A stretch of DNA of 64,000 bases from contig CM017563.1 in NCBI GenBank assembly GCA_007844125.1, forward strand, positions 25,195,694 through 25,259,693. The letters are read 5' to 3'. The DNA comes from Sinonovacula constricta (taxonomy: Eukaryota; Mollusca; Bivalvia; Cardiida; Solecurtidae). Below, in pieces: positions 14,901 through 29,900 of this stretch. Position numbers and translations under genes: made by a program. The notes below the pieces were generated by a model, which made no database searches, was not told the DNA's origin, and saw nothing but the letters and a program-made list of their open reading frames with translations. How positions within the stretch are numbered: position 1 is the first letter of the stretch; each line of letters begins with the position of its first letter.

Positions 14901-17900
14901 TGGCCTTTTTGTGACTCTTCATGGCTTCATCCAGGGATGACTTCAACTTATCCACTTTGTTATTCTGGGAATCATCGATAGTACACAGGGTAGGTTACTC
15001 TTATATACTAGTACAATAAGCAAAACATTAAAGTTATATTTTGCTCTTTTTTGTAAAGGAAGGATGAAACAATTATAATGCTCAAGTAGTGAGTAGTAAT
15101 CTTGTAACCAATTAATATTAACAAAGGTTTTGGTTCTTGTATTCTGAACCTAATCTTGGCACATATTCTTGGAATAAAGTAAAATGGACATATTGTGACA
15201 GGCTTCTTAAGAAACTGTGAAATAGGTTGAATGTGTCCGTCTACATTCAATAGGTTGAATATGCCCATCAACATCCAAACATAATTTTAATGACAGATGA
15301 AATAACAAAAAATAAATTGTTAATGAATTTAGATATGAAGGCATATTTATTGAACAAACTTAAATACGAATTAAACTGTTATTAAAGTATTTATAATTTT
15401 CTAGCAATGATTTGACCGTTTCTATAATAGGCAATACTCGGCATCGTTCAGATGATTAAACTTCTATGCAGCGTTATTATACCAAGGGTTCTATAGAATG
15501 TATATTTAGCCCTGAGTCAAGTTACCTGGATCTTGAGAGAATCTGAAGTGATGTTAAGTTTGGACTCCAGCTGGGCTATTTGAGCATTAAGACTGAGCTC
15601 TGTGCTGTCGAGAATCTCTCTCCGTCGGTCAAGCTGTGCCTGGTATGTCTGAGCTTGTTGCTACGGTAACAAATACCATTTTATTGTAAGCTTCTATAGC
15701 GACATACACTTCACTATTAAGTTTTAATTCTTTAACTAAGGTAACTTAGCAGTTTCATTAATATATCTTAATGCATTAATGCTGGCAATTTTACAATAAA
15801 ACAACACTGATAAAAATTATTTACAGATGTTATATTTCATTTAATCACAGAATTAGTTTATTTCTGTAATATTTTTAACAAAAATAAATGAAAGTGATGC
15901 CAGTTTCCAAAGAATGTAAAGAAATGCAATTGTTTTCGACATAAGAAAATATGTTTTATGCAGTTATGAAACTACTAATTATATTATGTAATTATATTTA
16001 AACTGCTTGTCCTTTTTAAAGAGAGTTTATAAGTTCTATTTGCTACTCTTCAAACATCACAACATCACACTTTCTATGTACAAAACTCAGTAACATTTGT
16101 GTTTTAATTCAGGACTAGCAAAAAAATATGTAGGTGAAATTCATTTATGTGAAGCTAAACTTGGAAAAAAAGCCTGTGCAAAATAATAACATAAAAATGG
16201 TTTTAACATTTATAAATGAACTGACTTAAAGGAAACTAAAACCAAATCATTTGGACAAAGGAGAACGAATGAACAATAATCCATCAAAATGTTTTTAAAA
16301 GATTTTTTTTACATTAAACTTAAGTGTTTATATGTGGCTTGGACATTTATAGATGTAACATAATACATTGAAATTTAAGATGACAGAAACTCGAGACATA
16401 TACAATGAAGTTAAACGTGAAGATAAAAATGCATTTTGAGTTAACATGTATTTGAAAAAAATATAAACAAAAATGTCATAAAAAGAGAAAGCAGATGACA
16501 AACACCATCATAAACATAAACATACTTTAAAGTAAATTACTCAAGAATAAATCAATAAGTTGATAGATTGGCATTTGCATCAACAGAAAGGAGACAAAGG
16601 TGGATGAAGACCCAACAAATATAAGAGTATAACATATAATTTTGTATTAGCACAGGAAGCTGCTATTCTTGTAGTATACAATTATTACTGTCTCCAGCAA
16701 AAAGTATTTCTACGTATTTTCTATGACTTGATGTGAAACTGCAGGCAGTGTCACGTAGTTAACTCCAATAGCAGAACAAAGCAATCAAAGTTTACATTGA
16801 AATGTCCTGCATTTTTAAACTAGATGCAAAAATGCTACACTTAATGAACTATGAATTTATAAATAAACAATGCTCCATGTGCAAATGAATACAGACTCTT
16901 TGGGGAATTGTCGACTTAAACAAAATACAATAGATTGTATCATTTACTGTCAAAATAATGTTATTAACATTATTTTATAACCTGTTCCCAACGGTGAAAG
17001 TTCAGCCCTTTAATGGTCTGGTGCTTGCAAAAAAATTCAAATAATAGCATGATTGTATCATGCCTAGGCAGAGAGTGTAGATCCAGATCTGTCAGCTCCC
17101 GGATGTTTGTTTATTGGGTTTATCATCCCACCAACAGTATTTCAGTGATCTGGAGACGGTGTCCACTTGAAATAGATACCACACTCGGTCACTTTATCCT
17201 GACACCGGACCAACCAGTCATGGAACTCTCCTTATATTTGCTTGAGCATTAGCAAGGGAGCTAAACCACTACCATTTTTTATGACTTTGGTATGTTGCGG
17301 CCGGGGATCGAAGCTTGTGCGTCCTGTATCTGGAGCTGATGCTCTACTGGTTGAGCTACTAGTTCCGGTGCTCCCAGTTATGGGTTCACAATCAGCACTT
17401 TTTGCTACTGGCTCTTTTTAAATTTGCACGTTGTTTGTTGGCAACTAATTAAAAAAAAAAATTCAAGCTAAAGTTATATTTTTTTTTAAATTTCAGTGAC
17501 ATGGAGTAAATATAACTGAAACAACAACAACAACTGAATCATACAACTTGCAGGAAACATAAACATGAGAATTCACCTTTATAGATATGGTACTAAGGCA
17601 CTGTTCAGTCATACTAAGTTGTAAGTCCAGTTGTTGCTAGACAATGCAAAAAATGTTCATAGCTATCTATAATAACTACACTTTCAACAAGTCAAAAGTG
17701 ATTTCTGCAGTTTTATTAAATTAACGAATTAGACAAAATAATTGTAATATAATGGCCAGAATAAGTCACTTGTTTGTGATGTTTTTTTAAAGTAAAACGT
17801 TCTCCAAGTAAACTATGGTGGATACATGTAAGAGTGACCAGTCTCCAGTTACTGTCAGTCTCTCAAAAGATAAACACAGAAGTGGGGGTAAAACTGTGGT

Positions 17901-20900
17901 AATATTCAAAAAAATTGTTCTTATAGTCAAAAATATGGCATAACCAACATAACAAACAATTCTCAAGGTTGTTGACAAACATATACAGCTATACAAGGTT
18001 CCAAGTAATAGCTAGCTATATCTAATACACTTTTCACCCATTCAAAGAGATAGCAAGCTATATCTTACACACTTTCCACCCATTCAAAGAGATAGCAAGC
18101 TATATCTAGCATACTTTCCACCCATTCAAAGAGATAGCAAGCTATATCTAGCACACTTTCCACCCATTCAAAGAGATAGCAAGTTATATCTAGCACACAT
18201 TCCACCCATTCAAAGAGATAGCAAGCTATATCTAGCACACTTTCCACCCATTCAAAGACATAGCAAGCTATATCTAGCACACTTTCCACCCATTCAAAGA
18301 CATAGCAAGCTATATCTAGCACACTTTCCACCCATTCAAAGACATAGCAAGCTATATCTAGCACACTTTCCACCCACTCATCAACTGAAGATTGTGTGTG
18401 CTATATCAAAGTAAAAAAACAAAAACAAATGTACATCATTATTTAAATTTATAATTAAAAAAAACTTAAAACAAACTGACTGAAAAATAATAAAAATAAA
18501 CTAGGCTTGCAAAGGGGTAGTAAAAAAGGAAGCATGCAATAAGAAAACTGCAATATATATTCATGCACACTATTGCGCTTATAGAATGGTGATATTAGCA
18601 AACAAGAATAACAATGTTCACATGTAGTAACATACATAATTGTGATGATGATATACAGTAAAACCTTGCTAAGAGGGACACCTGTGGTTCTTTTTTAAAG
18701 TGTCTAACTTAGCAGGGTGGTCCTTTAGCGAGGTTTTACTGCACATACATCATGTGTATAGTTATAATGTGACGAAAAGTAGAAAGCAAGAACGAGATTG
18801 AAGTAAATATGTGATTATGCTTAGATGTTTTACATGTATTTAGTTTAAACATAAGAAGTACATATTGTGTTAGTACAACGAGTATAAATACAACTAGTTT
18901 ATAGTCTGTCAAATCTGTGCCAATTATTGTAATGCACAATAAAAATATAGGGTCTTGTTACAGATAAAATAAGCAATCAAACTCACAACACTTTAAGATT
19001 TATTTAAAGCTGTTGAAGCCAAATGCATCCTTTATCAACAAAAAATAAAATAAAATAAGGAATCTTTTAAGACTTAAAACCATGTCTGCATTGTTATTCT
19101 AACATTGGGTTGAAACTGAAATATTTAAGATAACTTTGTAAACACTAACAAACAAATACAGTTGAACTTTTTTATTTATTTTAGATATTAATATATTTTT
19201 TATGTACATGTATTACAATAATAATGTTTACTATAACAATTCTCATTCAATTTTCACAGATAATTCTCCAATGTTTTATTCAAATTGTCCCCATCTTGAT
19301 TACTGAGCACAGAATCAACAGACCATGTGACAAATAGTGTTAACAGTGATATAAAAATAGTGTCAGTGTTATTATAAAACAAATTCAGAAACAAATGGTG
19401 TAGCTCTAAAGGGAGGTAATTCTAAATGACTCTACAAGGGAGAGAACTATTGCATGACAAACCTGTACAATTTCACATTTATCCAACAATGACTGTCTGT
19501 GCTTTTCCAATTCATCAAATTGTAGCTATGTAGTGGGATGGATAATGGTGGAAATATTAATTGAGCTGCACTGAACCACGTTGAAACAAAAATTGTTAGT
19601 GTTTATATGTTCATCTCAAAACCTTTAAGTATTGCAAATATAAGATGCTACAAGCATCCTTTGTTCTTTGTTATCAAATCCTTTTCGCTATAATGATCAA
19701 CGAAACAGCTATGATGGCAATTGCTTTTAACTTAATTTTTTAATTATATACAAAATAATTCAAGAAATAAAAATAAAGATATTTGAATTTGAAAAATCAC
19801 CATACGTATTTAAGAAAATACAGCATATGCGCTCTTTTTCATCTGTAAGAGTATAATAAATGATAAAGTGGAAGTAACAAAAAATGTTAGTAATAATATA
19901 AAACCAGGCATAAAGGTTTTTTTTAACTACATGTGCATCTATCTTTAAAGTAGTATAAGATGTATTATGATTCTAAATAACTTCTGTGACTTCGCAAAAC
20001 ATTTTCTTAGATGACCTCTTTAATTGGCACATTAAGTTAGCCTTTAACAGAATTATCTAAAAAAGCCAGTCTGCAAACATACACTTTAAAGTCATTCTTC
20101 CATTGTTAACTCATACAGAAACATTACACAACTCAGTCATGGTGGTGTTACTTTCAGCATTGTGTTACATAAGGCAAGCAAGTCCTTGCAGATTTCCAAC
20201 CATATCCAAACACAGACTGACGCTTTTATGTTGTATCAGCTCTTAATCCCTTACCATATCATTTTAACTTTCCCTATATATCCAATCCAATCATAGAATA
20301 AAGGTCAAGTTAAATAAGATCCCATTCCTATTATCAGATAACTTGAATTAGTCCACCACACTTTATCCCGTAGATAAACATGGCTGTCAATCAACATCTA
20401 CTGTAACCAATCAGATCTAATCCCAAACGTAAACAAACCCCAATCTAGCCAATCAAAACAATTGTTACATCTAGCCCTTGCAACAATATTATTCCACAAC
20501 AAAAACTTACACAATAAGCAAGGTTGAAACCCTATAGGAAATAAAATGGTTGAAAAGTGTAGAATTGTTAAAGGCTCAACAACTTCTGCATATGTTATAT
20601 TTATTTGATAAAGACTTTATGTATAGATACGTCATATCTTGATATGTGATTGAAACTATAAATGTTAATTTATATAAACTATAGTGCATAAACTATAGTT
20701 AAATCAAATAAAATCAAATGAAAATTTACAGGACACTCACACTTTCCATCTAAAATTACAACAGAAAATGAACTTGGAAATCAATTCTTGATTAATTCTG
20801 ATACCTGTAAAGTCATGCTAAAATTATAACTATTTTAACTTAAAAAAGAAAGAAAAGGTAACTCTAAAGGAATCTTTACTGTTGTTTTACTATGATTTAC

Positions 20901-23900
20901 TTTAAGCTGAATCATTTTTACTAATGTTTTGATAAAACATTAAAAACAAGCGTTAAATATTAATCACTTTAACATTAAATATATTTCTGTAGCAATATAA
21001 TTATGTTAAATTTTCCATAATTCAAGTACAGATTTTTTTTTATCAATCTTTCAATTATAAACTATCTGGAGAAGTCAATTATAAATTAATGTTTGTAGTT
21101 AGTTTGATAACAATACATGTACTAATTTGTAATGTTATTGTTGCAAAATTCTTCTCCTATTATTTTTTATTCCATTTTTTGTGATCTTAACCACAAGCAA
21201 GCAATCGAGCATTGCAAACCATTTTAACACCATCATAAAGATAACACAAATTTCTTGATTTGTTAAGAGCAATTAACAAAAACCAACAAGCATTTTTGGG
21301 TGAAACACTGAAGCAGCATGTAGATTATGTAGGTTTTATACAGGATTCCCATCATGTTAACATTCTAAACAAAATACATTTCTGTTAAACCATATTTATA
21401 TGCAGCAAATATCGCCCAAAGTGGATATATTATTACTTAAAAGAGTTTCAATTTTATTGATTAAATCTAACGCCATTTGGTATGTCCCATACAAATCACT
21501 AGAAACAACTTATTTTAATATTGTGTATTTATTGTGTTTGCATTGAAGGTACCTTGTGTTATTTTGTTATAAACCCAGGGTTGTCACTAGAAATATTTTG
21601 AGCAGGCTCAATTAACTTTTGAGGAGGCTAGGCTATGCGAGTGCCGAAGGCGAGAAGCGTTGCTAGGGGGGTCCGGAGGCATGCTCTTGACAGATTTTCA
21701 TTTTTCTTTTTCAAATTTGAGGCAGCCCGATTTTCATTTGAGGCAGTCAAATCGGCCGCCAGCCGCCTCCTAATGACAACCCTGTAAACCCTATTCATTC
21801 TCTATTTGTAAGTTAATGGGTTTATCGTCCCACCAACAGTATTTCAATTTTCTGAAGACGATGTCCACATAACGGAGATAAAGTGCTGTTTTCACTGTGT
21901 ATAGCATGCCGTGAACACCTGGCATGATACCACACCCAGTTACATTATCCTGACACCGGGCCAACCAGTCATGGAACTTCCCTTATATTTGCTTGAGCAT
22001 TAGCAAGGGAGCTATACCACTACCACTTTTAACTACTTTGGTATGTCGCAGCCCTGAATCAAACCCAGGGCCTCTCGTACCTGGTGCCAACTGTCTATCG
22101 ATTGCGCTACCAGGTCCGGTATTATTCCTTTTTTGTAAAATAACACTTACAAAGAATTAAAGCATCAAAACCAGGTCAGTCTTATATTGTATTAAAACAT
22201 AAAAACAGGATAGAATTGTGCGCATGCTTGTGTGAAGCCACAATCTTTGTGAGAAGATCAGTCATGTGATTAATTGACACTCAATAATAATGATTAACAA
22301 TCATGGGGTTATCATGTGACACTCATGTGAAAAAGGGTGCCAGAAAGCAAGGAAACCATGTGGAACAGTCACAGCATTCGGTGAACAACAGGCCAATAAA
22401 ATTCCAAGACAAATTCTTATTGGAAAACAGTATATTTCTCGAATTCATGTTTTAAAACCTATTTGCTTCATTAATTAAGGTTAACACTTAGTTAATTAAC
22501 TTTTGATAGCATTTTAAATCTTAAATTATGTGAATTGAATCAATATAAGGCAAAAAGTAGGACAACAAAAAAAACAACAACATAAAATAAAGACTATGTT
22601 ATTCATTTGAAGCAGGCAAAGTATTGATTATTTTAAACATCAATTCAACCTTATGAGCACACAATATAAAACATAAAATGCAAGCAGGTATCTTGTTCCA
22701 AGCTAAGACCACTGTACAACCACACTACACCAAATCACACCTGTCTGGCCACTCACCTGTACGAACTCACACTTGTCCGACAGAGCTTTCCTCTGTGCCT
22801 CCAGATTCTCTATCTGTTTCTGTTGAGTCCTTCTCTCTATCTCCCAGTCCTTGGACCGCGACCGGTACTCCTGACGATGGCAAAATGACATTTTTTAATT
22901 AAAACAAAAACAAAAGTAAGAGTTTTATTTAAACTGACTTTAGCATACAATTTTTGACAGTGCTAATTTATAAATTATCAGCTGTAACCTCTTGGCTACT
23001 GAGGCCTAAAACAAAATGGGTTGTAAGGGTAACATGCTCTCCAAGTTTGGTAGGGTAAGTAGGATTTTTCTTTCTATTATAGACATTTAATATTCCTGGG
23101 TAGAATCGGCTCAAACCGTTCTCGCTCCTCAAACCTATGACCCCTTGACTGATTGACAAGTTACAAGGTAACAGTTGGAATGCACAGTGGTGTAATGCAT
23201 AACCATATTAACCATTAGCTAGTCAATGCAAGCTCAAGCTTTAATATTGCAACTAGGGGTTCATGCTTGAATAGAACAATTATTATAAACAATATTTGAA
23301 CAACTGGAACATTGCACAAATGGTCCTTGAGGATCGTCCATGGGCCCTTGTCAGATGTTGACACTGACACCTCCGATAATGTCTAAACTTTTACCGTGGT
23401 ATTACCGGAATTCAGTATTTCCTAAATAGGTCAACAATGAATGAAGTAAACAAACAAAAACTTTTACCGTACCTCTACAATATGAAGTGCGAAATTACTT
23501 TTTTTACAGACCTAAAAAAACGGTAGGGTTGGGCATATTTTTAGGTAGGCTCATATGACCCGAACAGAACAATTTTTTTTAGGCCTGGGGTCCTGTGGCA
23601 GTGAATTCACATTTTGAAATGTAAAGTTTGTTTTTGAACATAATAGCATACACATAAAGGCAAACTGTCACTGCTGGTATATATTATATCATACAAAGTT
23701 TAATAAATGTAGGAACATAAGTGCACCTCTACTTACGTCTAATATTTGGATGCCACATACCAGACATCACACTGGTTGGTGAATGTAATCATGTACTTTA
23801 ATCACCTAATTTCAGTACATGCTATAAATATTTAGTGTGCTGTTTAATTGTGGTACACAATCTGGAAGGAAAATCTATTTCCTGAAAATACTGCTCCATC

Positions 23901-26900
23901 CTGATTATGGTGACAGAAACTGGATGAACAATTATAATTTGAAAAAAAAATATTGCATACTCCTAATTACAGAGACAGAAAATGGGCAAAAAAACTATTA
24001 CTGATATATATTAGACACCTCTAGAAATGGGGATAAAAATTAGAAATGGGAACAAAAATGAAAAAAAGTCCGTTTACATCAGTAACCTATGTGAATTATC
24101 ATGTTTATACCAATGTCATCAAGATCCACTGACCTCACACCTCTTGGTGAGCCTATCCACCTCCTGTGTTCGATCATTGATTTCCAGGACTGATCGTTCT
24201 CGCACCATCTCTGTCTCTTTCTTCTGCTTCAGGTAGCGCTTTTGGACACGCTCATACTCGCGCTTCAGGTTCTGAAGCTACAACATTGCATGAGCAAAAA
24301 TTAGAAACAAATAGAGAAATCATGTTGTCTTGTATGAATTGTTCAACAACAAAGACATATACACACAAAGATTATCTGCATAAAATGACAATGCTAGATT
24401 ACACAAATGATGTAACTGCAGATGAGTCAAGTTACATCAGCTGTTAGTTATGTAGGAGGTTGGAGACTGATGGATTGTGGGGCTTGTGGGAGGTATTCGT
24501 ATTGCTTGAGTGCTCTAAATTGCTCTAAATGGGTGATTTCCAACAGGTTTGCTTCTTGAAATCAGTGATGTCTGTTCATTTATTGATTTTTTTTTTTTTA
24601 CTTTTGTTCGTATGTGTCACCACCTCACAGAATTGTCAATCAACACCTTACAGACAGTACATTAATTTGGGACATGAAGTTACAACATTGCAGAAAGCAT
24701 TGGTAAGTGGTAGGAATAGGAATGGGATGGGATGGGCTTTGCCGGCATTTTTGCCGATGCTGTACAACGACATTTCTATCATTATAGCACAAGGGCACTT
24801 ACGAGGTGCCCAATGACAGAAAATGAAAATGAATAAAATCTTTTGCATTGTTTAAAGAGCTGAATGACAATCTGTAACTACCACGTTTAAAAGTGCTCCT
24901 ACAGTGCAATGAAATCGATTTTTAAGGAACTTAATACAAACAAATGATTTAACCTTTTTCTAAGTGTAAAATGGTATTGTTAAATCAGTACAAACTAATC
25001 TTCTGAGACAAGCCCTCTCACATGTATAATCTTTTCTTCAATTTAACAATCAGATTTAAATTTTTCATACTGAGGATTATATCTGAGGCATACACATTCA
25101 ACAAAATATGCCTATTGGGGGTATCTGCTCGTTGTTTATCATGTTTCATCAACAGTCAAACTTTGCCACACAAATACTACTCTAAAAGTATCAATTACAC
25201 AAACAATGGAAGCATGACCTATAAATACAGATCACATCAACAGCTTAAACTAGAACTGAATGCCAACTACATATTTGAGTATTCAAACTACATTTTCATG
25301 TTTTATATAACAACAATTGTTCTATTGAAGACAGTTTTGCTGTAAATTGTTTTGTAAAAATTGAAAATGTGACCTTCCCTTTATGGTTTATCTTGGGTAA
25401 AACCTTCAAAAAGTATTTTTCTTTGATAAGGTACCTTATTAGGATGTTTATTTATAAGTATACCAGTACTTCCCAAATATTTTTTTTTTTTTTTTGCAGT
25501 TGTATATAAATTTCTAGTAAGCTTTAAAAAAAATCACCGCTACCATTTTAATGACTTTAGTATGTCGCTGCCCAGGATCGAACCCAGGGCCTAACTTACC
25601 ACGTACTACCAATTGCACTACCAGGTAAGGTTGCAAATGACGTAAATCCTTATCAGAGAGCTCTGCAATTCTACACTATCTGCAAATGTCTATTCAAAGT
25701 GTGCTTAGAACATTTAGACTTAAATAAAATATTGTCAATGTTTTGTTGTTGTTAACTTACCTCAGTCTGTAGCTTGGAGAGACTGGACTCATACTGTGTT
25801 ACCAGTTCTTTCTGTTTCTTCTCTGAGCTATCATACTGGACACGGAGCTGGCCAATCTGCAAACAGTCAAACACAGTGGTCATTGTGGTCCCCTTGATCC
25901 CCAAGGTTCAAATTAAAAAATGGTTATTAGTATCATACTTTGTAAATGTTCATTTCCTATTCTGTCATTGAAACATTATCAAATGGAAATACGTGTAAAT
26001 CACTTCATACCATTGAAGTCATTTACTTTGTTAACTGACACTGACAAACAGTTGTTCACTTTGAAGATAATGTTTTAAATGAAAAATAAAAACATGTTTT
26101 TTTATTTAACTTGAGTCTCAAAAAAAATTCTAAGAAACTTAATAAAAATGAATTTAAATATGAATTAAACAGGACTTGCTGCAGGGTTTTATGCCTATTA
26201 GAATCCATATTTTGTCTTAAAGATACATCACAGTGACCAATTATGATCATTATAGCGATGTCCAGCTGTTCAGGTGGAGGAAGACCTGAGACAAATGTCT
26301 GGGTAGAACCACAGGCACACCGCAGGTCAGCTGGACAACCTTCCCACATCAAATGGGACTCAAACCCAAGCTGTGGGATTTGTCTTCCCAGACATTTCCA
26401 CTTCAACCCTTCCTTAGAAATAAACAGTCACTTTTTCTAGGGAGGCTTAATGTCTGAGGCAAAATATCTTAATACAATTGTTCTCCTTTTCCTCACCTCC
26501 TTGTGTTTCTGTTCCATCGTTGACTTCATCATCTGACATTCCTTCTCACGGATGTTAAGCCGTGACTGTAGCCCTTCCTTCTGTCGTTCCCAGTCCCGTT
26601 TTTTCTCTGCCACAAGTTTGTCAATCTGCTTCATCAGGTCCTGTAACTCCTGTTCGCAGCTGGCCGTCAGCACACCCTTCGGCAGCCTACAAGATAGAGT
26701 TGTTGATAATTACATTTAAAGTCTTCGAACCAAAACTTTATTTACAGTCTCAAGACCGAAGACAATGATTCTTACTTTGAGACTTACTCTTGTCTAATAA
26801 CTTTCATCAAAAGCATAGAATCTATAACTTTCATTAAAAGTGTATAGTCTGTAACTTTCATTGAAAGCATAGAGTGTGTAACTTTAAATGATAGCATAGT

Positions 26901-29900
26901 CTGTAAATTTCACTGAAAGCATAGAGTCTGTAAGTTTCACTGAAAGCATAGTCCTTTCATTGACAGCGTAAAGGTCGTAACTAATCAAAAGTGTGCAGTC
27001 TGTAACTTTCATTGAAAGTGTGCAGCCGGTAACTTTAACTAAAAACGTAGAGTAAGTAACTTTCATTTAAAGTGTGCAGTCTGTAACTTTTCATTGAAAG
27101 TGTGCAGTCGGTAACTTTCACTGAAAATGTAGAGTAAGTAACTTTCACTGAAAGTGTGCCGTCTGTTCATTTTCATTGAAAGTGTGCAGTCTGTAACTTT
27201 CATTGAAAGTGTGCAGTCTGTAACTTTCATTGAAAGTGTACAGTCTGTAACTTTCATTGAAAATGTAGAGTATCTTTCACTGAAAGTGTGGAGTCTGTAA
27301 CTTTCATTGAAAGTGTGGAGTCTGTAACTTTCATTGAAAGTGTGGAGTCTGTAACATTCATTGAAAGCACAGAGTCTGTAACTTTCATTGAGTCCAAAAC
27401 TTTCATAGAAAGTGTGGAGTTTGTAACTTTCATTGAAAGTGTTGAGTCTGTTACTTTCATTGAAAGCAATAAGTCCGTAATGCTGTGGTCTATGGGTTAT
27501 GATGATAGACTCAGGATCAGAGGGCCCTGTGTTTGAACCTTCTAATGTAATAAACAAATTAATTATGTTACCCTGGTTCTGTGGTCCAGTTAAGACACAA
27601 CAATTACTCACTTGTTCTCTCTCTGCAGTTCTGTCCACATGCCTGTTATAGGCTGTAGACTGTCTCGATCCATCTTCTTTTTTCTCCCCTCAGAAGATTT
27701 TGATAACACATCTATAATCTTCTTGTAGACTTCTCGACATTCTGCAACAGAAGATTTTGATTGTGTTACCAAAGATTTTGATAACATGTTACAGAATATT
27801 TGATTATACATTTATAATACTAGTTTTTCTATATTAAATAGCATTCTGCAACAGAAGATTTTGAAAACAAATTGCAGAAGATCTCTGATTAAGTGTATAA
27901 AATAAGCCAGTAAACTTTTCTTAATTAAGCAGTACATTATTTTAATAATATGTTTCAGAAGATTTTGATAAAACATTTATAATCACCTAGTTCTTGTATA
28001 CTTCCCCATTTAGCAACAGAATATTTTAATGACATACAACTTCCCCCATTTAGCAACAGAAGATTTTAATGGCATATAACTTCTCCACATTCAGCAACAG
28101 AAGATTTTAATGGCATATAACTTCCCCCATTCAGCAACAGATGATTTTAATTGCATATAACTTCCCCTATTTAGCAACAGAAGATTTTAATGGCATATAA
28201 CTTCCCCCATTCAGCAACAGATGATTTTAATGGCATATAACTTCTCCACATTCAGCAACAGAAGATTTTAATGACATACAACTTCTCCACATTCAGCAAC
28301 AGAAGATTTTAATGACATACAACTTCCCCCATTTAGCAACAGAAGATATTAATGGCATATAACTTCCCCCATTCAGCAACAGATGATTTTAATGGCATAT
28401 AACTTCCCCCATTCAGCAACAGATGATTTTAATTGCATATAACTTCCCCCATTTAGCAACAGAAGATTTTAATGGCATACAACTTCCCCACATTCAGCAA
28501 CAGATGATTTTAATAGCATATAACTTCCCCACATTCAGCAACAGATGATTTTAATGGCATACAACTTCCCCACATTCAGCAACAGATGATTTTAATGGCA
28601 TATAACTTCCCCACATTCAGCATCAGAAGATTTGAATGGCATATAATTTCTTCACATTCAGCAACAGAAGATTTTAACGGCATATAACTTCTCCACATTT
28701 AGCAACAGAAGATTTTAATGGCATATAACTTCCCCCATTCAGCAACAGAAGATTTCAATGGCATATAACTTCTCCACATTCAGCAACAGAAGATTTTAAT
28801 GGCATATAACTTCCCCCATTCAGCAACAGAAGATTTTAATGGTATATAACTTCCCCCATTCAGCAACAGAAGATTTTAATGGCATATAACTTCCCCCATT
28901 CAGCAACAGAAGATTTAAATGGCATATAACTTCTCAACATTCAGCAACAGAAGATTTTAATGGCATATAACGTCTCCACATTCAGCAACAGAAGCTTTAA
29001 ATAACATACTACAGAAGATACTGCAGAAGATTTGTACAATCTACAATCTTCCAAACATTTCTCAATGAACCTTCACCAAGTTTACCTCATTATAAGTCTA
29101 GTGTTTACTCAGCCCAGACATAAGCCCTTTATTGTTCGACAACCAGGTAACCACATATTGCCCATGTAATCATAGACTCTCTCTAAATCTGCTATCTACC
29201 TTAGTAGACCTACCAGCAGAGACCATCAACCACTTTATGATTAGGTGCTCTTTGAGATAATGGGAATCTTGAAAGCAACATTGACACAGATTCTATCTTT
29301 CAAATGTATTCGGGTTGAATGTCTGTGGTCTTGTAATTATAAAATTTCCAAAAATGTCAAAACTTTACAGAAAAAGAAGTAAAGTTTAGGCCAGTTTTCC
29401 CACTTACAACAGTCCCCAATGATTAGAAACATGCATTCTTTCTTTTCATTTTCCTGCCAATGCACATGCTGATATGTGCATGGAAATCTATGTAAAACAC
29501 ACTATCTACAGTGGTATTGATAGAATACAATACAGAATTCTTCTGAGACTTTGGGTTTTACAACAAAGACCAACAATACCAATGTGCTTAATCATTGTAA
29601 CAACAATGTTCTGCAGATACTATAACAATTGAAATCAATATGCTGTCACCACTGACAGATATGTGCTGCCATCACTGACAGACATGTGTTGCCGTCACAA
29701 TAACAACAATGTACTGTCCCCACTGACAGACATGTGCTGCCATCATAATGATAACAATGTGCTGTCACCACTGACAGACATGTGCTGCCATTACAATGAC
29801 AACCATGTGCTGTAACCACTGACAGACATGTGCTGCCGTCACAATGACAACCATATGCTGTCACCACAGACAGACATGTCCTGCCATCACAATGACAACA

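Noticed and set aside
20511..20531. 21-nt micro-exon in CEP63 (GFNLAYC)
   Set aside because: Good acceptor tract and GTAAGT donor, but the peptide does not fit a charged coiled coil and chance is likely. Worth a glance in junction reads only.
20741..20749. 9-nt micro-exon (MES) with GTGAGT donor
   Set aside because: Too short to separate from chance.
27990..29010. CRISPR-like regular repeats
   Set aside because: Units are contiguous without unique spacers, and the genome is eukaryotic with spliced genes.
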